Positions 18,484 through 27,311 of a stretch of DNA of 64,000 nucleotides are shown here, one piece after another (position 1 is the stretch's first letter; every line of letters starts with the position of its first letter). The translations under genes and the position numbers were made by a program. The stretch lies in NCBI RefSeq assembly GCF_024281235.1, contig NZ_JAHWXY010000005.1, positions 62,001 through 126,000 of the forward strand. Direction: 5' to 3'. The DNA is from Shinella daejeonensis (lineage in GTDB: Bacteria; Pseudomonadota; Alphaproteobacteria; Rhizobiales; Rhizobiaceae). A model generated the notes under the pieces. That model saw nothing but the letters and a program-made list of their open reading frames with translations, ran no database searches and was not told the DNA's origin.

Positions 18484-18922
18484 GTCCTTCAGCACCGTTC
18501 AGCCACATCCCCAATGCCGTGCCGTTTCCAACGAAGCCGTTTCTATCGCCAACGACTCGTCTTTCGCAGAACTGTCCGTCGGCACAGGCCACTCACCGCC
18601 CAAGAATTAGGACGATGACGGAAGGCTTATGACAACCTTCTCTCAAATCGAACGGAGAGGAAGCCAAATTCTTTCGCGCCATAACGAGAATGGCGGAAAT
18701 TCTGATCGACCGGGCGCGACGTGGATGAAGGTCTTGAAGCAAGGTTCGATAGGGTCAATTTATGCCGCCATCGTATCTTTATCAAGCGCCATGTTCACAA
18801 AAGACGGACATCATCGCCGGAACAGGCGTCTTACCGCCGGATTTACAACCGGATTACACGGAATATCTCAACCGTCCCGCGACCAGGAACATGCGACGGG
18901 CGCAAACAGGCCCTCGATGCGC
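18484..18922. other. Non-coding stretch
   Basis: About 440 nt between the small membrane protein gene and the terminator before rpsU copy 2. Short ORFs on the plus strand have codon use unlike the neighbours and no ribosome site, and run antisense into the small membrane gene. No hairpin or RNA gene identified. It may be a long 3' UTR. Confidence 0.4.
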
Positions 18923-19102
18923 TCAGTGGCCGCTTCGGGAGGAAGCCACCGCCAGAAACGCACAAAGCATGACCGCGGAGGCAGCTATGGCGGCGACGAG
19001 AATCACCTGCACGAACCCGAAAGCCAGGCCGGCGGCGACCAATGCCGCGACAAACAACAGGATCGGCACTGCGACCGGCGTTGAAGAAGAAATCGAACCC
19101 AT
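18923..19102 (-). CDS. Small two-helix membrane protein, 59 residues
   Basis: I do not recognise the family. The ATG at 19102 is preceded by AAAAGGAGTGATCAG, a near-ideal ribosome site. Translation gives a polar start (MGSISSST), a first hydrophobic segment at about residues 10-28 (VPILLFVAALVAAGLAF), a second at about 31-53 (VQVILVAAIAASAVMLCAF), and a short polar end (SSRSGH). GC-rich third positions match the neighbours. It lies 102 nt after the DctQM fusion on the same strand, ahead of the terminator at 18458-18483, so co-transcription and an accessory role in the TRAP system are possible but unproven. Confidence 0.65.
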   Translation of the reverse strand: MGSISSSTPVAVPILLFVAALVAAGLAFGFVQVILVAAIAASAVMLCAFLAVASSRSGH

Positions 19103-19204
19103 CTGATCACTCCTTTTGCAGACGTGAAAGCACGACCGACATATAGGATGGCCGAGGGCGCTCCGCTTTGCGGCATATCGCCACCTTGGCGATAGCGCGG
19201 CTTC

Positions 19205-21040
19205 CTATCGCGATACGGCTACGGCCAGCCCGCTGAGGATCACGAGAGCCACGAGAAGAGAGACAAGATAGGGAACCACGGCGCGGAAAAGGGCCGTGGC
19301 GGAGACGCGGGTCACACCGCTGACCACGAAAATCAACATACCGACAGGCGGGGTCAGGCCGTGGATCATCAGGTTCACCACCAGGATGACGCCAAAATGG
19401 ATGGGGTCGATCCCCGCCGCCACGGCGGCCGGCAGCAGGATCGGGCCGAAAAGCAGGATGGCCGCCCCGATATCGAGCACCAGTCCCGCCACGAAGAGGA
19501 TGAGATTGGAGAGAAGCAGCACGGCCAGCGCGCTGCCGCCCAGCAGCATCACGAAATTCGAGACGATGCCCGACACATCATCGACGGCAAGCAGGAAGGC
19601 GAAGGGACCGGCCGCGCCGATCAGCAGGCCGATGGCCGCCGCCTCGACCGCCGACTGGCGGAATGCACCCAGCGTGCGCTCCGCGCCGATCCGGCCGTAA
19701 AGGCCGAGAACCAGCGTATAAAGCGCGGCGAGTGCGGCCGCCTCGGTCGTCGTGACGATGCCGATGCGGATGCCGACCACCACGATCACCCCCAGACCGA
19801 ACGCGGGGATCGCGGAAATCGCGGCTTTCCGGCGCTCGGGAGCCTTTGCCCGCGGGTGCGTCTTCACGTCCCCGACCGTCAGATGAATGGCGACGGCAAG
19901 GCAGAGCGCCATTACCGCGCCCGCAAAGAAGCCGCCGACCAGCAGCGATCCGACGGAAAGATTGGTCGCCGCCGCAAGAATGAGGAAGGCGATCGACGGC
20001 GGGATGATATTGTCGAGAACCGAGGTGGCGGCGATGATCGCCCCGGCCTGGGGCGGCGGATAGCCGTGCCGGACCAGTTCCGGCTGAAAGGTCGCCGCGC
20101 CGAAGGCCGCGTTGGCGACCGAAGACCCGGATGCGCCGGAAAGCAGCACGCTCGTCAGCAGGGTGGTTTGCGCCAGACCGGCACGGCGATGGCCGACCAT
20201 CGCCGCGGCGAAGCGGACCAGCCGGTTCGCCACGCCGGATTCCGTCAATAGTGCGCCGACAAGCAGGAAGAAGGGGATCGCCAGCAACAGGAATTTCGAC
20301 ATGCCGGTGACCGTCGAGGAGACGATGGCAGGTTCCGGCAGGGTGCTTCCGAAAGCGATCGCCACATAGGCGGCGGCAAGGAAGGCATGGGCCAGCGGCG
20401 CCGCCAGCAGAAGGCCGAGCGCCGCCACAAGACCCAGGAAGAAACTCGCGGGCAGGGTGTTGTCGATAAAGACTTCCGGCAGGCCGAAATAGGTTCCGGC
20501 CGCAAGGAGAAGCGACAGCAGGGCGGCAACACCCCTCCCCTCCACCAGCCTTTGCAGGAACAGATAGACGAGGATCAGGCCTCCGCCGATACCGAGAAAA
20601 CTGAACCGCACCCATTCCGGCAGGCCCAGCGTCGGCGAAACGCCGCCGAGCATGGCGGCGATCTCGACGCCACCGAACAGGAGAATGAAGGCGGCGACGA
20701 AGGAGAAGGCGTCGGCGAATATTTCCGCCGCACGCTTCGGACGTGATGGCAGCAACCGGACGAAAACATCGAGCCGCATCGCCAACGCGCTCTTGAGGCT
20801 GAGAGGCGCGCCGACAGCGATCATCGCGACATGCAGCCAGATGCCCAGGTCTTCCGCGCCGATAAAGCCGGTGCTGAAGGCATAGCGCAGGACGACGCCG
20901 GCGAGCACCACCATCAGCAGCGCAGCCAGCAACCCTGCCGCCAGAAAGCCGAGCACCGCATCGAGACCACCGAGCACCGACACCGCCACGCCGCGCAGAC
21001 CGGGCGATGATTGTCTCATGATATCCCGGCTTACGGTCAC
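19205..21040 (-). CDS. TRAP transporter permease, DctQ-DctM fusion
   Basis: 611 residues. The first 180 match a DctQ small subunit with four helices (LRYAFSTGFIGAEDLGIWLH), and the rest a DctM large subunit with about twelve hydrophobic segments, including the family blocks LLSGASGSSVANAAFGA and NLMIHGLTPPVGMLIFVV. The start is read as GTG 21040 (GGAG 8 nt upstream); the ATG at 21019 is an alternative with a weaker site. It uses the ion gradient to import an organic acid delivered by a DctP protein. No binding-protein gene is adjacent; the nearest is at 526-1524, also on the minus strand. Confidence 0.9.
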   Translation of the reverse strand: MTVSRDIMRQSSPGLRGVAVSVLGGLDAVLGFLAAGLLAALLMVVLAGVVLRYAFSTGFIGAEDLGIWLHVAMIAVGAPLSLKSALAMRLDVFVRLLPSRPKRAAEIFADAFSFVAAFILLFGGVEIAAMLGGVSPTLGLPEWVRFSFLGIGGGLILVYLFLQRLVEGRGVAALLSLLLAAGTYFGLPEVFIDNTLPASFFLGLVAALGLLLAAPLAHAFLAAAYVAIAFGSTLPEPAIVSSTVTGMSKFLLLAIPFFLLVGALLTESGVANRLVRFAAAMVGHRRAGLAQTTLLTSVLLSGASGSSVANAAFGAATFQPELVRHGYPPPQAGAIIAATSVLDNIIPPSIAFLILAAATNLSVGSLLVGGFFAGAVMALCLAVAIHLTVGDVKTHPRAKAPERRKAAISAIPAFGLGVIVVVGIRIGIVTTTEAAALAALYTLVLGLYGRIGAERTLGAFRQSAVEAAAIGLLIGAAGPFAFLLAVDDVSGIVSNFVMLLGGSALAVLLLSNLILFVAGLVLDIGAAILLFGPILLPAAVAAGIDPIHFGVILVVNLMIHGLTPPVGMLIFVVSGVTRVSATALFRAVVPYLVSLLVALVILSGLAVAVSR

Positions 21041-21316
21041 GTCGTCGTCTCCAAGCGCTCAAGCCCCGGATCGGACCGATCGGGAGCCGCCGCCCAGCGG
21101 CGCTACAAGCCCTTTTCGCCGAAACGGCAGGATTATGCCAGCAACGGCAGGGTGAACGCCGGGAGATTCGCTCATCCGGCGCATCCCCGCCTGTCCCGCC
21201 GCCACCCATTTTTACAGCGTCAGGCCGCAAGCGCGGCCACACGAACGCGGGTCGGATCGCTTCCATATCGCGCAGGCTTCCATCAGCCGGAGAATGAATC
21301 GGGAGCACAAGCGGCA

Positions 21317-21360
21317 ATTTCGCGATTCATTCGTTTGACATTCGATTCATTTTCGTTTTA
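21317..21360. promoter_or_regulatory. Four TTCG direct repeats at exact 11-bp spacing before glpD
   Basis: TTCG starts at 21319, 21330, 21341 and 21352; the 11-bp units share a pattern close to CATTCGNTTNA. One-turn spacing puts all four on the same DNA face. DeoR-family regulators such as GlpR are known to bind short direct repeats of the TTCG type. A likely -35 TTGACA (21335-21340) lies inside the array, with TTTAAC 16 nt on as a weak -10, so binding would block RNA polymerase. The rest of 21041-21316 shows nothing I can support. Confidence 0.7.
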
Positions 21361-21417
21361 ACTCATAATGCTTTCGCACACGCAATATCTTTGTGCAGTG
21401 CGATGCGGGAGGGGCAC

Positions 21418-22929
21418 TTGAACGACAGCGCGGTCCACGACATCTTCGTCATCGGTGGCGGCATCAACGGTTGCGGCATCGCGCGCGATGCGGCGGGGCG
21501 CGGCTATTCGGTCGTCCTGGCGGAGATGAAGGATCTCGCGGCCGGCACATCCTCGGCATCGACGAAGCTCATCCACGGGGGCTTGCGCTACCTCGAACAC
21601 TACGAATTCCGGCTGGTGCGAGAGGCGCTCATGGAGCGCGAGGTGCTCTGGACGATGGCCCCCCACGTCATCTGGCCGATGCGTTTCGTGCTGCCTTTTC
21701 ACAAGGGCGGGCCGCGGCCGGCCTGGCTCATTCGCCTCGGCCTGTTCCTCTACGACCACATCGGCGGACGCAAGCTCCTGCCGCCGACACGGACCCTCGA
21801 TCTCACCCGCGATCCGGCTGGCGGACCGCTGAAACCCCTCTTCGGCAAGGCATTCGAATATTCCGACGGCTGGGTGGACGACGCCCGGCTGGTGGTGCTC
21901 AACGCGCGCGATGCAAGCCGGCGCGGCGCGGATATCCGGATCGGCGCGCGCGTCACCTCCGCCCGGCGGGAAAATGGTCACTGGACCATCGAAACCCGGC
22001 AGGGGGACGCCGCACCGAAATCGACGGTGCGCGCCCGCATGCTGGTGAACGCGGCCGGCCCTTGGGTCGACAGCATTCTCGTCGACGTACTCGGCCTCAA
22101 CGACACGCACAATGTCCGCCTCGTGCAGGGCAGCCATATCGTCGTGCGGCAGAAGTTCGCCGACCCACGCGCCTATTTCTTCCAGAATCCGGACGGGCGT
22201 ATCATCTTCGCCATTCCCTATCAGGAGGAATTCACGCTCATCGGCACCACCGACAGCGATTACCGGGGCGACCCCGGCGAGGTGGCGATCAGCGACGAGG
22301 AGATCGATTATCTCTGCCGTTCCGCCAGCGATTATTTCGCCGCGCCGGTGACGCGCGAGGACATCGTCTGGTGTTATTCCGGGGTGCGTCCCCTCTACGA
22401 CGACGGCGCGAGCAAGGCGCAGGAAGCCACGCGCGACTATGTGCTCAAAATGGAGGCCGACGGCGGCAAGGCGCCGCTGCTCAACGTCTTCGGCGGCAAG
22501 TTGACGACCTACCGCCGGTTGGCGGAACATGCCCTTGAACATATCGGCGAGGCGATCGGCCCGAAGGGCGGCAGTTGGACGGCCGGCTCCCATCTTCCGG
22601 GCGGCAACTTCCCGGTCGAGGGCTTCGACGCGCTGGTGCGCGCGCTGGCCGAGCGTTACCCGTTTCTCGCGCCCCCCCACGTCCGGCGGATGGCGCGGCT
22701 CTACGGCACCGACGCCACGGCGATCCTCGCCGATGCGAAAAACCCCGCCGATCTCGGCCGTTATTTCGGCGGCGACCTCTATGAGGTGGAAATCCGCTGG
22801 CTAATGAGGGAAGAATGGGCACGTCACGCTGAAGACGTGCTGTGGCGGCGCACGAAACAGGGCCTGCATCTTTCGAAAGAAGAGGCCCGCACGCTGGAGG
22901 ATTTCATGATTACGGTGCCACGGCACTAG
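21418..22929 (+). CDS. glpD: Aerobic glycerol-3-phosphate dehydrogenase
   Basis: 503-residue FAD enzyme at the inner membrane that oxidises glycerol-3-phosphate to dihydroxyacetone phosphate and passes electrons to quinone. FAD motif VIGGGINGCGIARDAAGRGY is at residues 10-29; SSASTKLIHGGLRYLE and FGGKLTTYRRLAEHAL are family blocks. I take the TTG at 21418 as start: GGGAGGGG lies 3 to 4 nt upstream and the protein then begins NDSAVHDIF, as in relatives. First gene of the glycerol operon. No glycerol kinase gene is in the window. Confidence 0.95.
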   Translation: MNDSAVHDIFVIGGGINGCGIARDAAGRGYSVVLAEMKDLAAGTSSASTKLIHGGLRYLEHYEFRLVREALMEREVLWTMAPHVIWPMRFVLPFHKGGPRPAWLIRLGLFLYDHIGGRKLLPPTRTLDLTRDPAGGPLKPLFGKAFEYSDGWVDDARLVVLNARDASRRGADIRIGARVTSARRENGHWTIETRQGDAAPKSTVRARMLVNAAGPWVDSILVDVLGLNDTHNVRLVQGSHIVVRQKFADPRAYFFQNPDGRIIFAIPYQEEFTLIGTTDSDYRGDPGEVAISDEEIDYLCRSASDYFAAPVTREDIVWCYSGVRPLYDDGASKAQEATRDYVLKMEADGGKAPLLNVFGGKLTTYRRLAEHALEHIGEAIGPKGGSWTAGSHLPGGNFPVEGFDALVRALAERYPFLAPPHVRRMARLYGTDATAILADAKNPADLGRYFGGDLYEVEIRWLMREEWARHAEDVLWRRTKQGLHLSKEEARTLEDFMITVPRH

Positions 22930-22967
22930 CGCCGATCCGATGGCTGGGAGGAACGTTGGAGACATGA

Positions 22968-24041
22968 ATGCTTGAACTCAGGAACATCACGAAGGCGGTG
23001 GGTGGCGAAACGCACATCCATCCCACGAGCCTCGTGCTGGAGCGCGGTTCGCTGAACGTATTGCTCGGCCCGACGCTGTCGGGCAAGACCACGCTAATGC
23101 GGTTGATGGCCGGCCTGGACCGCCCGACCTCCGGCTCGGTCTGGTTCGACGGCAAGGATGTGACGGGACAGCGCGTTCAGGATCGCAGCGTCGCCATGGT
23201 CTATCAGCAATTCATCAATTATCCGGCGCTGACCGTCTACGAGAACATCGCCTCGCCCCTGCGCCTGAAAAGGACGGATGCCGCAGACATCGACCGCGAA
23301 GTACGCGAGGCGGCGGACCTGCTCAAACTCACGCCTTATCTCGACCGTACGCCGCTCAATCTCTCCGGCGGCCAGCAACAGCGCACGGCGCTCGCCCGCG
23401 CTATCGTCAAGCGCGCCAGTCTGGTGCTGCTCGACGAACCGCTCGCCAACCTCGACTACAAGCTGCGCGAGGAACTGCGGGAGGAGTTGCCGAGGCTCTT
23501 CGCCGAGGCCGGGGCGATCTTCGTTTACGCCACGACCGAACCTTCGGAGGCCTTGCTTCTCGGCGGCAATACGGCGACGCTTTCGAAAGGCCGGATCACC
23601 CAGTTCGGCCCGACGATCGACGTCTATCGCCGGCCGGTCGATCTGCTGACGGCCCGCACCTTCGCCGACCCGCCGCTCAATACGATAGCGGTCGTCAAAC
23701 AGGACGGCCGCTTCATCATCGAAGGCGTGCCCGTGCTGCCGGTGCCCGCCCATCTGTCCGCTATGGCGGATGGTCCCGCCACCGTCGCCTTCCAGCCGCA
23801 TCATCTGGCGCTCACCGGCAGCGGCGAAAATACGGCGGCGCTTTCCGTGCGCACCGCGATTTCGGAGATCGCCGGATCGGAAAGTTTCGTTCATGTGGAA
23901 TTCGCCGGCACCCGCTGGGTCATGCTGGTTCCCGGCATCCACAACATCGAGCCCGACAGCGACATCACCGTGCATGTCGACACGCGCCACCTGATGGCGT
24001 TCGACGAAGCCGGCCGGTCGGTCGGCGGACCGGCGGGCTGA
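22968..24041 (+). CDS. glpS: Glycerol ABC importer ATPase 1
   Basis: 357 residues, MalK-like domain plus C-terminal regulatory fold. Walker A GPTLSGKT at 34-41, signature LSGGQ at 132-136, Walker B LVLLDE at 152-157. The switch histidine is missing: where MalK has YVTHDQ this protein has YATTEP (Thr190). Its partner GlpT has the opposite defect. Matches the rhizobial glpSTPQUV system, which imports glycerol without a facilitator. It follows glpD by 38 nt. Confidence 0.92.
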   Translation: MLELRNITKAVGGETHIHPTSLVLERGSLNVLLGPTLSGKTTLMRLMAGLDRPTSGSVWFDGKDVTGQRVQDRSVAMVYQQFINYPALTVYENIASPLRLKRTDAADIDREVREAADLLKLTPYLDRTPLNLSGGQQQRTALARAIVKRASLVLLDEPLANLDYKLREELREELPRLFAEAGAIFVYATTEPSEALLLGGNTATLSKGRITQFGPTIDVYRRPVDLLTARTFADPPLNTIAVVKQDGRFIIEGVPVLPVPAHLSAMADGPATVAFQPHHLALTGSGENTAALSVRTAISEIAGSESFVHVEFAGTRWVMLVPGIHNIEPDSDITVHVDTRHLMAFDEAGRSVGGPAG

Positions 24042-24050
24042 GGAGGAGAC

Positions 24051-25121
24051 ATGGCCAGAATCGACCTTGAACATATCCGTCACGCCTACGGCGAAAAGCC
24101 AGCATCGGCGGCGGATTACGCCCTGAAGGAAGTCCATCACGAATGGAGCGACGGCGGCGCCTATGCGCTGCTCGGGCCTTCCGGATGCGGCAAGACCACG
24201 CTGCTCAATATCATCTCCGGCCTGCTGCAACCCTCGGAAGGACGCATCCTTTTCGACGGCAAGGACGTGACCGACCTGCCGACGCAGGAACGCAATATCG
24301 CGCAGGTCTTCCAGTTCCCGGTGATCTACGACACGATGACCGTCTATGACAATCTCGCCTTCCCCTTGCGCAACCGCAAGGTTCCGGAAGCCGATGTCGA
24401 CCGGCGCGTGCGCGAGATCATCGAGATGATCGGTCTTGGCGACTGGGCCAGGCGCAAGGCGCGTGGTCTCACGGCGGACCAGAAGCAGAAAATCTCGCTT
24501 GGCCGCGGCCTCGTACGCTCCGACGTCAACGCCATTCTCTTCGACGAGCCGCTGACCGTCATCGATCCGCATATGAAATGGCAGTTGCGCTCGCAGCTGA
24601 AGAAGCTGCACCGGCAGTTCGGCTTCACCATGGTCTATGTCACGCACGACCAGACCGAGGCGCTGACCTTCGCCGACAAGGTCGTGGTGATGTACGACGG
24701 CGAGATCGTGCAGATCGGCACGCCGGCGGAACTGTTCGAACGGCCGAGCCACACCTTCGTCGGCTATTTCATCGGCTCCCCGGGCATGAACGTGCTGCCG
24801 GTCGCGATCGACGGCAGCCGGGCGCGCATCGGCGAGACCGAGATCGTGCTCGACCATGCGCCGGCTATCGCCGCAGGCGCCAAAACCGAACTGGGCATCC
24901 GGCCGGAATTCGTGCGGCTCGGCCGGGACGGCACGCCGGTGCGCATCGCCAAGATCGAGGATATCGGTCGTCAGAAGATCGTGCGGGCCGAATTTTCAGG
25001 CCAGTCGATCGCCATCGTCATACCGGAGGACGGCGAGATTCCCGCAGAGCCCCGTGTTACCTTCGATCCGGCCGCCGTCAATATCTATGCCAATTCCTGG
25101 CGCGTCGGCGGGGAGGGCTGA
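24051..25121 (+). CDS. glpT: Glycerol ABC importer ATPase 2
   Basis: 356 residues, second MalK-like ATPase. Walker A GPSGCGKT at 42-49 and Walker B AILFDE at 161-166 are intact and the switch His199 sits in YVTHDQTEAL. The signature is degenerate: LTADQ at 140-144 in place of LSGGQ. With GlpS it should form a heterodimer with one consensus ATP site (GlpT Walker motifs and GlpS signature) and one degenerate site. Not to be confused with the enterobacterial glycerol-3-phosphate antiporter of the same name. Ends 2 nt before glpP. Confidence 0.92.
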   Translation: MARIDLEHIRHAYGEKPASAADYALKEVHHEWSDGGAYALLGPSGCGKTTLLNIISGLLQPSEGRILFDGKDVTDLPTQERNIAQVFQFPVIYDTMTVYDNLAFPLRNRKVPEADVDRRVREIIEMIGLGDWARRKARGLTADQKQKISLGRGLVRSDVNAILFDEPLTVIDPHMKWQLRSQLKKLHRQFGFTMVYVTHDQTEALTFADKVVVMYDGEIVQIGTPAELFERPSHTFVGYFIGSPGMNVLPVAIDGSRARIGETEIVLDHAPAIAAGAKTELGIRPEFVRLGRDGTPVRIAKIEDIGRQKIVRAEFSGQSIAIVIPEDGEIPAEPRVTFDPAAVNIYANSWRVGGEG

Positions 25122-25123
25122 CA

Positions 25124-25990
<867 letters not shown>

Positions 25991-26000
25991 GGAGGACATC

Positions 26001-26819
26001 ATGGCTGCTCACACCCGCAAGCGGAACCTCTCCTTCCTCGTCCCGACGCTCTATATCCTCTTCCTGCTCCTGCCGATCTACTGGCTCGTCAATATGAGCT
26101 TCAAGACGAATACGGAGATCACCGGGACGTTCTCGCTCTGGCCGGTCAATCCCACGCTTCGCAATTACGCGGTGATCTTCACCGATCCCGCCTGGTATTC
26201 CGGCTATATCAACTCGATCATCTATGTGGTCCTGAACACGGTGATCTCGGTGGCGGTGGCGCTGCCGGCGGCCTATGCCTTCTCGCGCTACCGCTTCCTC
26301 GGCGACAAGCACCTGTTCTTCTGGTTGCTCACCAACCGGATGGCGCCGCCCGCCGTCTTCGCCCTGCCCTTCTTCCAGCTCTATTCCGCCTTCGGCCTCA
26401 TCGACACCCATATCGCGGTGGCGATCGCCCACTGCCTGTTCAACGTGCCGCTGGCAGTCTGGATTCTCGAAGGCTTCATGTCCGGCGTCCCCAAGGAAAT
26501 CGACGAGACCGCCTATATCGACGGTTATTCCTTCCCGCGCTTCTTCGTGAAGATCTTCATTCCGTTGATCGCGTCCGGGATCGGGGTCGCCGCCTTCTTC
26601 TGCTTCATGTTCTCATGGGTGGAGCTGCTGATCGCCCGTACGCTGACGACGACGGACGCCAAGCCGATCGCCGCCACGATGACACGCACGGTCTCCGCCT
26701 CCGGCATGGACTGGGGCGTGCTCGCCGCCGCCGGGGTTCTCACCATCATTCCCGGCGCGCTCGTGATCTACTTCGTCCGCAACTATATCGCCAAGGGCTT
26801 CGCCCTCGGGAGGGTCTGA
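26001..26819 (+). CDS. glpQ: Glycerol ABC importer permease 2
   Basis: 272 residues, MalG-type permease with six predicted helices. The EAA loop reads GVPKEIDETAYIDGYSFPRFF, which places the ATPase contact at about residue 165. Starts 10 nt after glpP with GGAGGA; its stop shares one base with the glpU start. Forms the membrane channel with glpP. Not the phosphodiesterase GlpQ of enterobacteria. Confidence 0.9.
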   Translation: MAAHTRKRNLSFLVPTLYILFLLLPIYWLVNMSFKTNTEITGTFSLWPVNPTLRNYAVIFTDPAWYSGYINSIIYVVLNTVISVAVALPAAYAFSRYRFLGDKHLFFWLLTNRMAPPAVFALPFFQLYSAFGLIDTHIAVAIAHCLFNVPLAVWILEGFMSGVPKEIDETAYIDGYSFPRFFVKIFIPLIASGIGVAAFFCFMFSWVELLIARTLTTTDAKPIAATMTRTVSASGMDWGVLAAAGVLTIIPGALVIYFVRNYIAKGFALGRV

Positions 26820-27238
26820 TGACGACTGTCGCCAATCGCAACAAACGCTGGCCCGTAGTGCTCGCCGCCGTGCTCGTCCTCTATGTCGCGGTCACCGGCC
26901 TGCTCGTCATGGCGCTTCCCCTCAAGGACGGCGCGCGCGACTGGTTCGCGCCGCTCGTTCCTGGCGGCTGGATGGCCTGGTCTTTCCCCTCCGCCCTGTT
27001 TTTCCTGACGATCGTCACGCTGATCACGCTGATGGCGGTCTGGGAATACGCCCGGCCGGGCGGCAGTCCGCGGGTCGGCATCCTGCGTTTCGAGACGACG
27101 CGCGGCGACCGGCTGTTCGTGTCGCTGCTCGGATCGGCATTCATTCATCTCGCATGGCTGGGCCTTGTCGGCTCCAACCTGTGGTGGGCTCTCGCCTTGT
27201 CCATGGTCTACGCCATTGGCGTATTCCGTCTGGTCTGA
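26819..27238 (+). CDS. glpU: Small membrane protein of the glycerol operon (DUF2160)
   Basis: 139 residues with about four hydrophobic stretches (WPVVLAAVLVLYVAVTGLLV, ALFFLTIVTLITLMAVW and two near the C-terminus). It fits the DUF2160 proteins found only in glycerol ABC operons and called GlpU in Rhizobium leguminosarum. The start ATG overlaps the glpQ stop by one base (TGATG). Function unknown; the constant position between permease and binding protein suggests an accessory subunit of the importer. Confidence 0.82.
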   Translation: MTTVANRNKRWPVVLAAVLVLYVAVTGLLVMALPLKDGARDWFAPLVPGGWMAWSFPSALFFLTIVTLITLMAVWEYARPGGSPRVGILRFETTRGDRLFVSLLGSAFIHLAWLGLVGSNLWWALALSMVYAIGVFRLV

Positions 27239-27311
27239 GGCAATCCGGAATGGAGGTCCCGGGGAGAACAGGACCTTCACAGATGCAATCGCAACTCCAG
27301 GGAGGATCATT

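Noticed and set aside
18349-18495. Longer N-terminus for rpsU copy 2 from ATG 18495
   Set aside because: It would add 49 residues unrelated to S21 and translate through a rho-independent terminator; the TTG at 18348 has a proper ribosome site.
18762-19106. 114-codon plus-strand frame
   Set aside because: It runs antisense to the 59-residue membrane gene, lacks a ribosome site, has AT-richer codon use than the neighbours and gives no recognisable protein.
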